A DNA stretch of 64,000 nucleotides from Paramecium pentaurelia (GCA_905183005.1 CAJJDO010000101.1:4018-68017); one strand, 5' to 3'; positions 37,077 to 49,744 are shown, counted from the stretch's first letter. Notes: generated by a model from the sequence alone, not told the origin. Made by a program: numbers and translations.

Positions 37077-37401
37077 AATCTTATATTATATTCAATTATA
37101 ATAAATAATTGTATATAATTTATTATATTATTTAAAAAATATGAAATTGTAAATAACTTTTGCTCTCTGATTAATATAGTTATTTAAATTTTTAATAGAT
37201 ATTTCAATTAAGTATGTAATAAAAAAGATGATTATATTTTCAAATTTGTTTATTTAAATTCAAATGGAATACAATATACAAATGATAATCTGTTGATTAA
37301 TTAAGTATCTTTACAAACTAATAGATATTTTTAATAAAATTGATAAATTGAATTAATAAATAATGTTGAATTTCCAATAATGATAATATTTGATAATAAA
37401 T
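37077..37401. other. convergent spacer
   Basis: 325 AT-rich bases between the convergent SHMT-like and paraoxonase-family genes. No frame or hairpin recognised. Confidence 0.5.
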
Positions 37402-38562
37402 TCACTATTTCTTGCAAATGACTACTGTAACATCACACCAACTTCCAACAAATAAATTATTACCACTAATTAAGGCTCCTGATAATCCTTTCGATAATTC
37501 AGTATTTTATGCTAGATATATTAATTTATTTTATGTTAAGTCATATTCTCCAACTGTTCCATAATATTCAAATTTAGTTTATCTTTCCAATCGATCTACT
37601 CCTTTCAAAAATCCATCTAAAGAAAAATAATTACTCATTTTTGGTATGAGTCCAAGAATCAAAGAGTTCCTTTCAGAATCGTATTCTAAATTATCTATTG
37701 AGTTTTCAATATCAATATATCTCTTGAATATTAAACCTTATTTTGTTAATTCATATTCATTCAATTATTTGGCAATACTGTCAGCAGCCCAAACCAAATT
37801 CTTTTAATTCCAAGTGATCCCATTTAAAACTACTCCTGATAGTGAAGGATCAAGTAATTCTATGCATGTTGGTTGAATAATAGTGGAATTCTTTTCAAAT
37901 TTACAATCAATAATAAAAGAAGTTCGTTATTAACTTATCCATATAAATAAAGTCTTAATAAAATGAGATGGAGCCATTTCAGATCTTCCTTATTTAGGAT
38001 CTGCGTATGGTAAATACTTAGTAATTAAATATCTATTATCTTCAATAACTATTAGATCATTCAAAATTCCATTGTATTTATCATCCATAATGATAGAATG
38101 TTGATATTCTAAATTAAGATGCTCATCTAAGATTTTAAAGACTTCTATTCTTTCTCCACCATTCCAATATGCATGATTAAGTGCATAGATGTATTCTCCA
38201 TCTTATTGTTTTCTAATATCTAATCCATGCACATATAGTGAAATGTTAGTTGGAAAATTCTAAATTCCTAATTTCACTACTTTTGGTTTCTCATCTTAAG
38301 AATTAACAATTGCATATAGTCCAAGCTATTCTAAAATTGGTTTTCCATGTGACCATAACTTATGGAAGTCTCCAGATCCTACAATGATTGTTGTCTAATT
38401 GTATTTTTGCATATCCTCTGGACCAATAATATTTGTATCCAAATATTCACAATTTGAATAAGTATTCACAACTGGGACACTCTTGAAGAAATCAAAGAAT
38501 CCAATCATCACTTTTATTAAGAATGCTAAAGAGGCTCCAAAAATCAAGGCTTTAATTTTCAT
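37402..38562 (-). CDS. paraoxonase/arylesterase-family protein
   Basis: The frame encodes 386 residues with no intron. It starts MKIKALIFGASLAFLI, a hydrophobic signal anchor as in animal paraoxonases. These are six-bladed, calcium-dependent lactonases. Family landmarks are visible: GPEDM with Glu49-Asp50 (calcium ligands), LYVHGLDI with the catalytic-type His, YALNHAYWNGGERIEVFK, NGILNDLIV, and VVLNGITW. Length is close to animal PON1 (about 355). It ends with a glutamine TAG codon followed by TGA 37402-37404. An upstream in-frame TTG at 38583 is not used because ATG 38562 gives a clean signal anchor. It probably faces the secretory lumen or cell surface. Substrate unknown. Confidence 0.88.
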
Positions 38563-39068
38563 AGAATAATTGGATAGTATCAATTTAATTTTGTTGTATT
38601 TAAATGTAATACGATGACTTCATTGTGTTTTATTGATGATAAATTGTTATCAGTGATTCTTAATTCAAAACCAGATTGAGATCTTTATTAACAATATTTT
38701 CTATAATATATATATATACAAATTTAAGTTTATCAATATAGAACTCTAAAACGACTATCAGTTTGTTTAATATCCTATCTATTGATTTAGTATAATATTA
38801 ATAATAAAAATTAGTATTGATAAAGTATTACTTAATTCAAAAAAAGAAGTTTGAGTTTATATTATATTGTTCTCTTTTGATTTCTTGTTAATAGATTGAT
38901 ATAATAAATATAGTATATTAAATGAACAATCATTTTAATATTTAATTAAAATCATTGATTATGAATGATATTTAAATTATATTTACATTCAAGTAAGATT
39001 TCAACTGTTTGATTATATATTAATGATTTAAAATAAAAATAAAAATTAATATTTTTAAATCATAGTAT
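38563..39068. other. intergenic, no gene seen
   Basis: 506 AT-rich bases between two minus-strand genes, with a TATA-rich run near 38705-38720. No frame supported. Confidence 0.5.
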
Positions 39069-40831
39069 TCAATATAATTTTTAGAATGTGCAAACTAATT
39101 TTAAAGTATATTCATTCTATTATATTAAAAAATGATTAAGCGTACAAAATTAAGACATCAAAATTTGAATTGTGCTTACATCAAAAAGAAGAAGTTTTGG
39201 GAATTCATAAAAAGATTATAAAAAGCATAGTCTATTGATACAAGCTTCAAAAAGTGACTTTTGATTAAATTACCTTTTATTTGAACTAGCCCAATTTGCT
39301 GCCAATATTGAATATGAAGATGCAACTTTATTTATTCGTTTTAAAACAAATATTAAGTTCATTTCAATCATAGTATTTTTAGTTTATAAAAAGTCTATGT
39401 TAAAATTTGGTAAATAGTTTTCTATAAAATTAACAAATTTACAACAACATAAAATAATAGATATAAATATCTAAGCATTACATTTAAATTCAAATTGACA
39501 AGATATTTTAACCTTATTTCTGAATAAGGATTATAATTATGCAATTAAATCTTTATTATTAATACTTGATTTGATATCATACTTGTATTCTTGAGTCAAA
39601 AAGGATAGATTAAATAAAGTCATTTATAAATATGCATAATTCAGTAGTCTTTTATCTAATTTATCTATTTATTTTTTTGTTGATTGAGATTTGTTTTAAT
39701 TAAATTGCATAGTAGAACAATAAAATTGATCTTTTATTAATTATGATACATTTTTAGATAATTCTTATAAAAATATAATGAGCATGTCTTAACTTTTTTA
39801 ATCTGGAATTTATATTTTATCTAAAATAAGTAAGCATTAAACTTCATTATTTAAAATACATTTAGTTAATTTAACCTTATAAAAGATTTTGTTAATTTAA
39901 TCAATAAAATACTTTTACTTTTCTTATTTTTCAAGAAAATTAGTTCTTTTTTCAGTAAGCATATTTCTTACATATTATTCTAAATTATTTGCTTGATCAC
40001 AAGATTGATGTTAATATGTTGAATTTGCAAAAATTAACTAGATATAGAATAAAAATTACTTACATTTCTCAAAAATTATCTTAAATCATAACATCCATTA
40101 ATACCATGAATTTATTAGGATCTGATACTTTGTTTGACTAATCTTATCTAATCTTATTTCTAATCATAACGCATTAAAATAATAGTATTTGAAATAGCCT
40201 TTCGAATAATCCATTCCCACTATTCTTATTGAAATGAATAAAAAAATTCTTCCTTTTTTTTCCTTTCATAATTGTACTTTACTGCTACCATACAAATCAT
40301 CATAAAGAAGAAACTTAGAATATGTGCAATACTATATATCTCATCAAAAGGCATTAATAGTACATGAATAGTTGTAGTAATTAATAGAACAGATGTTGAT
40401 ACCATCATATCAGTACCTTATAAATATAAACAAAAGTGCATAAAACAAGTTTAATACCCATAACTCCAATTAAATAAGTCATTGGTTTTGTTTGAGCTAT
40501 CCATAATTTTATTAATTTCAACTATGAATAATACATAAAACTAATAGAATGATATCACATAATTTATTAGATATGGCTTATGTGTTATCAATTTTTATAA
40601 TCCTACTATTAAGAAACAACTAAATCCAGCTAATATGGAATAGTAAATACTCTAAGCCAATATAAATTAAACCATATTTAATATTGCAAATGTCTACAAT
40701 TTTATTATACTTTTTACCAATGCATATATTGTGAAGTTAAGGTGCTCTTTTATGATTTTAGGTGAGTTTTGCTAAAGGTATTTATCTGATTGATCTTTAT
40801 ATAAGAAATTTAAAGTGTATTTATTCAACAT
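39069..40831 (-). CDS. multi-span membrane protein, possible sensor-like
   Basis: The gene encodes 578 residues with one 26-nt intron (40038-40063, phase 0). Residues about 45-230 contain several hydrophobic spans (FTIYALVKSIIKLQTFAIL, SILAGFSCFLIVGL, SVLLITTTIHVLLM, ILSFFFMMICMVAV). Next is a charged, Gln-rich cytosolic part beginning YNYERKKKEEFFYSFQ. That layout, spans then a juxtamembrane helix, is like ciliate membrane sensor kinases. However, I cannot find a phospho-acceptor histidine or an ATPase motif, and a cysteine run (LCCCKF) lies in the C-terminal half. It is divergent from the coiled-coil gene at 41001, 169 bp away. Function not assigned. Confidence 0.75.
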
Positions 40832-41000
40832 ATTTTAGAAATTAAAATAAGGATTTAAAACAATGTTGCAAAAACAACTTTAATACTTAAATACTTAAGA
40901 TTACTTTTAATAACTTATTTTCTTTCAATATGTTTTAGTATATTTTGTTATAAATAAAAAAAAAATTAATGATCATTAATAATAACAGAAACCAAATTTA

Positions 41001-42008
41001 ATGATTATGTAAAGACCAATGAGTTTACTTGAGTATGCTTTATCTGAATCGAATTTAAGTATGAATATTAAAAAAAGGAATTTAACAATTGAAACTTAAT
41101 CTATATAGACAAGTCCCAATTTATTTTAAAATAATCAAGCAGATTTAGAATTATTAGTGGATATGCATTCTTAAAATAAATAATGGGTAACAATGGAATT
41201 GTTTAGATTAATAATTTAAAAAATTGAGGAAAAATTTAATGAAATTGAATAAAGATTAGATAATAGAGAAGGATTTCAAAATTTAACCTAAAAATATATT
41301 TAGTAAAAGAAAATGTCTAAGAGTTATTAATAAGGTGATTTTAGTTAAATGGATTAAAGTCAAGATGAAGTAGAATCAAAATTATAAATAAGTTAAACAA
41401 AAAGACTTAATATTTCATAACTTAAGAAATCAGAAATTAAAGAAATAAGAAATGATGAACCATTAATAGGACGATAAAATTTATTAGAAAAGAAATTAGT
41501 ATAATTAGAGGATAAATAAACGAAAATATAGAAGGAAATAAATAATTTTACTTTAGAAATAGAATCAAAAATATAAGTAATGATTAAAATATTCTACATT
41601 AATAGTAATGTATAAAATAGATTGATTGGAGTTTGGAAAAATTTAATAAATTTTCTTAAGAATTATTGGATAAAGTTAAAAATGTTACTGATAATCATAC
41701 AGAGATATTTTAACATATACAAAAGAATAAAGAAGATATAAAGTAATATTATCATAATTATTATATTTAGTTATGTTAGAATAAGTGTTGAACATTTTAA
41801 TTAAAATACATTAACATAACTTGAATAAATTTCAGCTTCTATTATAAATCTAAATAATTTTGTAGAAAAACATGATATTGAATTGAAATTCTATAAAGAA
41901 ATAATTGAAATAACTGAAAGTGATATTTTAAAATTAATTTAATTTGAAAAGGATATATTAAAGATTGTATATACACGTTAAGAATAAAATGAGAAATAAG
42001 GAAAATGA
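41001..42008 (+). CDS. coiled-coil protein
   Basis: The gene encodes 316 residues in three exons (introns 41577-41605 and 41743-41770). It is strongly charged and Gln-rich with heptad-like text, for example ELFRLIIQKIEEKFNEIEQ and LLEKKLVQLEDKQTKIQ. There is no catalytic motif, signal or membrane span. The start is one of three in-frame ATGs (41001, 41007, 41019); the first is given. It lies 131 bp upstream of the RING/B-box gene on the same strand. It is probably a structural or scaffold protein. Confidence 0.8.
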
Positions 42009-42139
42009 CTAAAAATAATATTTAATTATAGACAATAAAATTAAATTGTTAATGAAATTATTCATATCTAATAATAATCTCTTTCAATCATCATAATAAT
42101 AAGAATGCATTATTAATTTCTATAATAAATTAATCCATA

Positions 42140-43326
42140 ATGAATTCTGAATTATTCGCTTGTTAATTTTGCAAAGAATATTTCTCTATTCAAAGAGAGC
42201 CTTTTCTATTACCTGATTGTGGTCATAGTGTTTGTGCAGAATGTCTAAATGTAAAATTAAAAAATGGAAATTAATTTGTATGCAAAGAAGATGGGTATTA
42301 TATTTGAATTATTATAAAAGTGTATAAGTAACAAGAAATTAAATGAATGAATTTCCTAAAAACTTTGCTTTGTTATAGATAATCAAAAATAGACCAACCA
42401 ATAGAAAAATTGTAATGAACAATTCTCCAAAATAATTAGAAAATGAATAAGATTCTGATAGGTGCAAGAAACATGGTGAGAAAATGGATGTTGTTTGTGT
42501 TGATCATCGTGTTAGGATTTGTGCAAAATGTGCATTATTTGGAGATCATGCAGATCATAAAGTTGTTAATTTAGAAGATGCGTTAAAAAAGATTATTAGA
42601 AGAATTGATGAATTAAAGGATATGTCAGAAAGACTTGATAAAGTTACAAATGAAACCTTTGAAATGTCATAATATTTTAACAAAATTGAATTGCATTTTT
42701 AATCCAATTTAGATGTATAAATTAAGCAAGTCAATTCATTTTTTGATGAATTAACATTAGTATTAGATAATAAAAGAAATAAAATTATATCAGAATGCAA
42801 AGAGAAGATTATACATTCTTAAGAACTTTATAATAAATATATTACAGAAGCTTTTATTGATGTTCAAAGAAAAGTTGAATTATGGAGAATGACTAGTAAA
42901 GATAGAATTCATTATTATGAAGAATAATAAAAGGCTAATTCTATTCCATTTGAATTAATCTCTATTTCTTCAACTAATGAATTGATGTTAATAGGTTCAC
43001 AATATTTAAAAGAATTAGAATCTACAAAATAGTAAATACTCCTTAAGATAGATGAGCCATCTTATAGAGAAGTTCATCTAGAACTTAAAAGTGATTTAGA
43101 GTAATTCATAAATACATATTTGATTGTTTATTAAAAAGATCCTCAATTTAAATTAGAAAATTCATTATCAAGACTTGAATCAGTTACTGAATGTTCACTT
43201 CTTAAAGATATAAATAGTTCTATAATTTAAGATCCTTTAAATTAAAATTAAATGGAATTATGGATCAAATAATATTAAGAGAATTAATAGTAAAAATAAT
43301 TAAATCAATAATATTTATATTAATAA

Positions 43327-43408
<82 letters not shown>

Positions 43409-44381
43409 NNNNNNNNNNNNNNNNNNNNNNNNNNNNNNNNNNNNNNNNNNNNNNNNNNNNNNNNNNNNNNNNNNNNNNNNNNNNNNNNNNNNNNNNNNNN
43501 NNNNNNNNNNNNNNNNNNNNNNNNNNNNNNNNNNNNNNNNNNNNNNNNNNNNNNNNNNNNNNNNNNNNNNNNNNNNNNNNNNNNNNNNNNNNNNNNNNNN
43601 NNNNNNNNNNNNNNNNNNNNNNNNNNNNNNNNNNNNNNNNNNNNNNNNNNNNNNNNNNNNNNNNNNNNNNNNNNNNNNNNNNNNNNNNNNNNNNNNNNNN
43701 NNNNNNNNNNNNNNNNNNNNNNNNNNNNNNNNNNNNNNNNNNNNNNNNNNNNNNNNNNNNNNNNNNNNNNNNNNNNNNNNNNNNNNNNNNNNNNNNNNNN
43801 NNNNNNNNNNNNNNNNNNNNNNNNNNNNNNNNNNNNNNNNNNNNNNNNNNNNNNNNNNNNNNNNNNNNNNNNNNNNNNNNNNNNNNNNNNNNNNNNNNNN
43901 NNNNNNNNNNNNNNNNNNNNNNNNNNNNNNNNNNNNNNNNNNNNNNNNNNNNNNNNNNNNNNNNNNNNNNNNNNNNNNNNNNNNNNNNNNNNNNNNNNNN
44001 NNNNNNNNNNNNNNNNNNNNNNNNNNNNNNNNNNNNNNNNNNNNNNNNNNNNNNNNNNNNNNNNNNNNNNNNNNNNNNNNNNNNNNNNNNNNNNNNNNNN
44101 NNNNNNNNNNNNNNNNNNNNNNNNNNNNNNNNNNNNNNNNNNNNNNNNNNNNNNNNNNNNNNNNNNNNNNNNNNNNNNNNNNNNNNNNNNNNNNNNNNNN
44201 NNNNNNNNNNNNNNNNNNNNNNNNNNNNNNNNNNNNNNNNNNNNNNNNNNNNNNNNNNNNNNNNNNNNNNNNNNNNNNNNNNNNNNNNNNNNNNNNNNNN
44301 NNNNNNNNNNNNNNNNNNNNNNNNNNNNNNNNNNNNNNNNNNNNNNNNNNNNNNNNNNNNNNNNNNNNNNNNNNATATTAA

Positions 44382-44466
<85 letters not shown>

Positions 44467-45166
44467 TTTTATATACATAATTATTATTGTAATAATAATA
44501 ATAATCATAAAATTAACCTTATTAATAATAATTATCCTATTCCAATCATTAACGTACAGATCAACCTTTAACATATTAAGAATTAGATGATTAATATTTA
44601 AATAATTTAAAGAAATCTCCTTCAGCAACTACTTTAGCAACTAGAAGAACTGTATCTCCTTCACCAATCAGAAGATCAATAAAATAAAAAAAAATAAATG
44701 AAAAATTTTAACCTTTAATTGTAAAATTAAAAGGAGACAGTTTAGATTAATGTGATTTTAGTCAAGCAGAATTAGGAGATGAAGGATTACTATCTTTAAT
44801 AACAATTATTAAGAAGACAAAAAATTTAAGAGTGTTAAAATTGGCAAAGAATAAGATATAAGATGGAGCAGCATAATAATTGTTAATTGAATTGATAGAG
44901 AAACAAAATGAGAATGATCAAGAAAACAACTAAATATCAACTATAAATTTATCAAGTAACATGCTAACTGATAAAATTATAGATACTATTCTTGATTTAT
45001 GTAAAATGATATAATAATTATATTTTTATTAGGTAAAAAATACTCTAAAAATATGCAGCATTAATCTTTGAATTAGATATATTTAAATTAAAACATCATA
45101 AACTTATCAAGAGTAAAGAAAAAAGTAGATGAGATTAAGAAATATGGATTGATAATAGCCATTTGA
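42140..45166 (+). CDS. RING / B-box / polyglutamine / leucine-rich protein
   Basis: A RING-like zinc finger (Cys8, Cys11, then CGHSVCAEC with Cys27, His29, Cys32, Cys35) is followed by a B-box (RCKKHGEKMDVVCVDHRVR), then a coiled coil, as in TRIM ubiquitin ligases. Introns are 42295-42320 (ends AAG) and 45001-45032. From 43321 the frame becomes TAA repeats, which encode polyglutamine in this code. The assembly gap 43409-44374 lies inside that tract. After it polyglutamine resumes, then leucine-rich-repeat text (GLLSLITIIKKTKNLRVLK, then STINLSSNMLTD) runs to TGA 45164. The gap length does not preserve the frame (off by one), so continuity across it is inferred from matching polyglutamine frames on both sides. 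It might instead be two genes. Predicted role: ubiquitin-ligase-type scaffold. Confidence 0.75.
43321..43408 (+). repeat. (TAA)n microsatellite, left of gap
   Basis: Nearly pure trinucleotide repeat running into the N gap; in frame it encodes glutamine. Confidence 0.95.
43409..44374. other. assembly gap, 966 N
   Basis: Unsequenced bases inside the trinucleotide repeat. The length is probably an estimate, since it does not fit the reading frames on both sides. Confidence 0.95.
44382..44465 (+). repeat. (TAA)n microsatellite, right of gap
   Basis: Continuation of the trinucleotide repeat, in the glutamine frame of the downstream coding text. Confidence 0.95.
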
Positions 45167-45243
45167 CTTAGTTTTAATTTGATAATCTATTATATTTATA
45201 TATTATTTTTTTTAAAGAGTAATTTGAATTATTATTATCATTA

Positions 45244-46663
45244 TCATCTTTTTTTAGTTTTTGTTTATTATTAAATTGTTGATCTAAGTTTTGTTATCTT
45301 AACTTTATCATCAACCTTTTATTCTTATAATTTTTTAATCTCTTCCATTTGAATATATTTATCCTATTCAAATTGTTGATATATTTCTCTTAATAAATTT
45401 TCAAATACAATAAACATTTTATTTTATTTCTTAATAAGTGATGTTTTTAACTATTAATTTTCTTATTTTAATTTTTGAATCCATTAAAGTACTATTTATT
45501 CAATTTACTAAGTTCTTGTTTTCCAATGTAATAATCCTTGTTTCATTACATGCAATCTTTTCTCATATATAGATTTGATTGATGGTGCATAACTAATAGT
45601 AAATTATTTATTTTAATAAGATTCTAATTAATTTTCTAAATTATCAATTTTTGTTTCCTATATTATTATAATTAATAAATACCAAAATCATTTTCTCATC
45701 TATTAAATCTTAATACATCTTGGATAAATTAGTTTATTAAGAAATTCTATTGACTTTCTTATCAATTTATTCAGTTAACAATTCTGAACTCAATGCTTAA
45801 CACATGAATTACAATTCTTTGAATGCTTTTTCATAAAGCTTTTAAAATTCATTTTTAGCTTTAGTATGAATATTATTAATTTAATTCTAAAGTATTTCTT
45901 TATCAGATTATTCTTTGGATAATCGTTAAGTGAACAAATCTAACTCGCCTTTTGTCATATGCAAGTCTGATTCTAATGATAAGATATATTATTTGATATC
46001 TTAAGTTAAATCTGTTGCTTAAACAAATTCTTCATGTTGTTATTTTAAATCTTAGATACTTTGTTGTAATTGTGATTATTTCAAATTATATTCTTCTGTT
46101 AATGTTGTTAATTATTATCTTAAGAATCTTTCTTATTTTGATTTTAATTCTAATTCAATCTTTAAATAAACATTCTCTCTCTCAAGAAAACTAGCTTAAT
46201 CTTAACCTTATGTAGGATCTAAAATAAATAATTAAATAATACAAATTTATTTTAGAGCTTCCAGTTTATTTTATAAGAAGCTAATTTATTAAGGTAGTAT
46301 ATCATCCTTTGTACCTGATTATGATATCTAATATTGTTATTCTTCTTTTGCACTTTAACCAGAATATTAATAATCATTATTATTATTATTATTATTCTTA
46401 TGCTTAGAGCTTGTTATAAAATTGAGTTCTTGAACATCTTATAAATTATTTTTAGATTCTGTAGTTTTCTTTTCTCTTCCAAATGTATTATGCTCATTAT
46501 TTCTACCTGATTATTCAGATTAGGGAGTTTTTAGGTTCTCTTGATCATAGATGTCTATTCCTAAGTTATTTCTAATCTTTGATAATTTCTAAGTTATTTA
46601 TTCTATAAATTAGGAATCATCTGCATAAAGCATTTAATCATCAGCCTCAAATTAACTACTCAT
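45244..46663 (-). CDS. coiled-coil protein
   Basis: The gene encodes 456 residues in three exons (introns 45658-45682 and 46219-46242; the second is 24 nt with no stop, so its removal is inferred from its intron-like ends). The N-terminus is acidic and low-complexity (a run of seven Asn). From about residue 150 it is a long coiled coil, for example LERENVYLKIELELKSKQ and LTEEYNLKQSQLQQSIQDL. The C-terminus is basic (QQTKTKKR). There is no enzyme motif. It is probably a cytoskeletal or basal-body type structural protein. It starts 66 bp after the scramblase stop and converges with the RING/B-box gene, 77 bp away. Confidence 0.85.
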
Positions 46664-46729
46664 CTGTTAATATTATAAATATTATAATAAATTTTGTTTT
46701 TTTTGATATGTGCAATACATTATAATAGC

Positions 46730-47689
46730 TCATCCTGGACCAACAGAGGCTTAAGCACCACTTTTGTCTTCAAAGTACATGTAATCCATCATAAGTGTGA
46801 CAGCAAGCAATAAGGCTTTATCTTCTTTTGAAGCTCCTTTAGGGAAAATCAAACTGAAATTGTCAGCATCTCCAATCATATTTTTACAACAGTCTTTTCC
46901 CTTCTTCATCAAATGAGCCACAACCTATTGATATATTTAAATTATACATCTCCATTTGGTACTTTAATCACAAATTCAACTTTATTACAAGAGTTACAAG
47001 GACAACTGCACCAAAAATAAGTTTGGCAGCAACTGGCTTCCACAATGTATCTGAGATTATCATGTATATCCAAAACATGACATCCAATATTACAGAAATA
47101 CCAAGGATTAACAATTGTTCCTAATTTCTTATTTTCATCATTTTCCACATATAAAACTTCAAGACGAGGTCTATTTGATAACATAACACAAAATACCTAT
47201 TAAAGCACAAGCAAGTGCATTAATATTCCCTTTTGAATTTGAACACAACTCGTTTATCATCTTTCATGAACTATTTAGCCAAGGCAGGTTAGAAATCTTT
47301 ACAACCGTAATTACTGATCTTCATTTCAAAAGGTCTTGCATTACCTCTAATAAATGAATAAAATAAATAATTACGGAAGACAGAGTCTAGCACAGGTGGA
47401 TGACTTCTCCTTGCATTTGAATAAAGCCTTCTACTTTTTCTTTTTTCCTTAATCATCTGCTGCATAGACCTTATATACATTTGGAGTTTCAAATCCTAAA
47501 AATAAGTCAAATCATACCTGTAAGAGCCTCAAACAGCTCGAATTTCTACTTAATAAAGATACCGTCTTGTTAACCCAAAATATCCAAACAACTACTGGAT
47601 ATAGCTTGGATTAGATTTTGTGCCTATTCATTCATCTAAACCAACACAGCCTATCCCATGTTTCCAATCTGATTGAAAGCAGCTTACAT
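46730..47689 (-). CDS. phospholipid scramblase family protein
   Basis: The gene encodes 286 residues in five exons (introns 46925-46947, 47171-47196, 47347-47374 and 47496-47517). Scramblases move phospholipids between membrane leaflets in response to calcium. Family text is clear: FELFEALTGFETPNVYKVY, CLPRGNARPFEMKI, a cysteine-rich stretch (EASCCQTYFWCSCPCNSC), DADNFSLIFP, and the closing helix KALLLAVTLMMDYMYFE. Length is near the usual about 300. An in-frame TGA just upstream fixes ATG 47689. Cysteines could be palmitoylated as in animal PLSCRs. It lies in a head-to-tail minus-strand run, 90 bp after the RhoGDI stop. Confidence 0.93.
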
Positions 47690-47779
47690 ATTTGGAAGTC
47701 AAGTAAATGTTATGAATAAAAAGTTAATATTAATTTGTATACATAATTAACAGTTACATATAAATATTGTGAATTAACA

Positions 47780-48502
47780 TCACCAATCTTTAGATATTTC
47801 AAAATAATAATCAAACTGCATATGGACAATACCATCCCCATCAGCAAATAATAATTTACCTTTATAATGACCTCTTGCTAGAAATCCTGATGGAGCAATC
47901 TAAGATTCCATATCATATATTTGTATATGTTTTTTAGGAGCAAAAGAACCAATAATTTCTTCATATGAATCAACTAAAAATATAAATCAAAAATAAACAC
48001 CTTTTATTCCATGTCGTCTTATAGTGTTATATAGCTTTAATCCAATAACACAATCATTTTTTACTTTAAAATGCAATCGAATATGATATTCTTCACCTTC
48101 TTTTATTTTAAATGGTGTTTTTTCATTTTCTTTCATTCCGAATTATAAATCTAATGCAATTGATCTTTCAGGTTTATTTGGAAAGAGTACTTCCATCAAA
48201 AAGAACTCTACTTCAGGAGCTATAAAATCTAAGATGAGAATTTTTACCTTCATCTTTAAGTTCATCAATATTTTCCAAAATAGCCTTTTAATATTTAACT
48301 AAGGATTCATCTTATTAATTTTATGAACAAATCACAGCTAATGAAACTCTCTATTTATTAAAATTCAGATTGTCTAAATGAAAATCTTTGAGCTTATCTA
48401 TTGCATTAAAAATATTACATCATTTTCTGATAATTTGTCTACTGTACAAGATTATTATCTTTATCTCACTTACGATTATGGTAATGGGTCATTCTATTTC
48501 AT
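47780..48502 (-). CDS. Rho GDP-dissociation inhibitor
   Basis: The gene encodes 216 residues in four exons (introns 48393-48418 ending AAG, 48229-48247 of only 19 nt, and 47974-48000). RhoGDI keeps prenylated Rho GTPases soluble and GDP-bound. Visible landmarks are DESLVKYQKAIL, PFKIKEGEEYHIRLHFKVK, GLKLYNTIRRHGIKVD, EIIGSFAPKK, APSGFLARGHYKGK and the closing FEISKDW, which match the immunoglobulin-like domain of the family. Length is typical (about 200). The N-terminal 28 residues depend on the AAG splice and are less certain. It starts 40 bp downstream of the ubiquitin-protease stop. Confidence 0.92.
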
Positions 48503-48542
48503 AGGGGGAATAAAAATTTATAAATCAAATAAATATTGAATA

Positions 48543-49692
48543 TCAAAAGATTATACGATTTTATACTCCTTAGGATCCTTATTAGCCATTATCATCATCA
48601 TCCTCATCATTTCTTGAATTAAAATTTTGCTAATTTTAAAACATTTATTATTATTGTTATTATTTCTATTGTTTAAAAATCAGATAGTTTTAATTGTCCT
48701 AATCAATAATATTCTTTAAGAATGTAGTTTTTATCTTAGCTACTTAATAAGGATAATCTGTTTTATAAAATAAAATGTAAGGAGTCTATTAAATATATAA
48801 ATTCTATAAGGCTGTTTAAATGCTTGGATATCTGCATATTTATTCATCGTTTAATAAAGTATATCTAGATAAGGTGAAATAATGTCCATAGTTAATTTAA
48901 GCTCCTGAATGAACAATGACAGCCTACAAATATAGATTCTGTTAATTGATTTGTATTTTATTAGGAATATCAACCTTAGTCAATATTTTAGCATTTCCCG
49001 AATGTTTAAAATCAAATCTATTCAGTGTAATTATGAAATTCTTAGCTGTTTTTTTGATAGAGAAATGTCTTTTAGCATTAGTTTTTGAATTACAATTATC
49101 ACATTAATATTAATTATCTCCATCCATTATTTCAGGTTTACAATTCTCTTCAATCAATTCTTCTAGTCTTATTGAATTTGCATTTGGAATTGAAAGACTT
49201 AAATCCAAGATGTCTTCCTGAGTCTTTACGACCTTATTGCAATTTAAACACTCTATTGTCCATTCTATTTAACCCTAAAATGAATCCTTTATCAAATTCT
49301 AAATAGTGTAAATATTATACTTCATAGATTTTTAACTTTTTTAAACTTGTCTCAATCTCATCTAATAGGATCTTTCCAAATTCATTAGCATCATGCTAAT
49401 TATAATTATTCTTAAATTAATCTGGTAAGGTCATCCTAAATTGAATTGGATTGATGCTGTCTCTACTAGAAAAGGAAAGTAAAGCAAATAATTTTTATAA
49501 TGACAACAATAAACCTATATTTGGCTTGTTTCCAACTTATTTAGTTTAAGTGTAATCTTTTAATTACACAACGATTCTGTTAATTTCAAAATCTAATACT
49601 TGTTGTCTAAAATCACTGCAAAGATGCAATGCTTAAATAAAACTATTCATATAGCAAGTATTTCCTAAATTCTCTAAACCTCGAAAATACAT
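48543..49692 (-). CDS. ubiquitin-specific protease (USP/UCH family)
   Basis: The gene encodes 375 residues in two exons (intron 49299-49320). USPs are cysteine proteases that remove ubiquitin. The Cys box reads GLENLGNTCYMNSFIQALH with catalytic Cys13; the QDAQEF-like box reads QHDANEFGKILLDE; a zinc ribbon has ECLNC and CDNC; the His box reads VHSGAQINYGHYFT with His263. The C-terminus is a polyglutamine and acidic tail. It is a compact catalytic core with no extra domain. It starts 52 bp downstream of the lipin stop on the same strand. Substrate unknown. Confidence 0.93.
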
Positions 49693-49744
49693 AATTTAAT
49701 TATTACTATTAGGAATACTAATATTAATCTATTATAAACAAAAA

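Noticed and set aside
39200..39990. Plus-strand text that looked like a decayed gene
   Set aside because: The minus strand here is a fully open exon of the membrane-protein gene 39069-40831; the plus reading is its shadow.
43260..44628. Long poly-isoleucine and poly-leucine frames through the gap on both strands
   Set aside because: They are artefacts of an AAT/TAA microsatellite and Ns; the supported frame there is polyglutamine.
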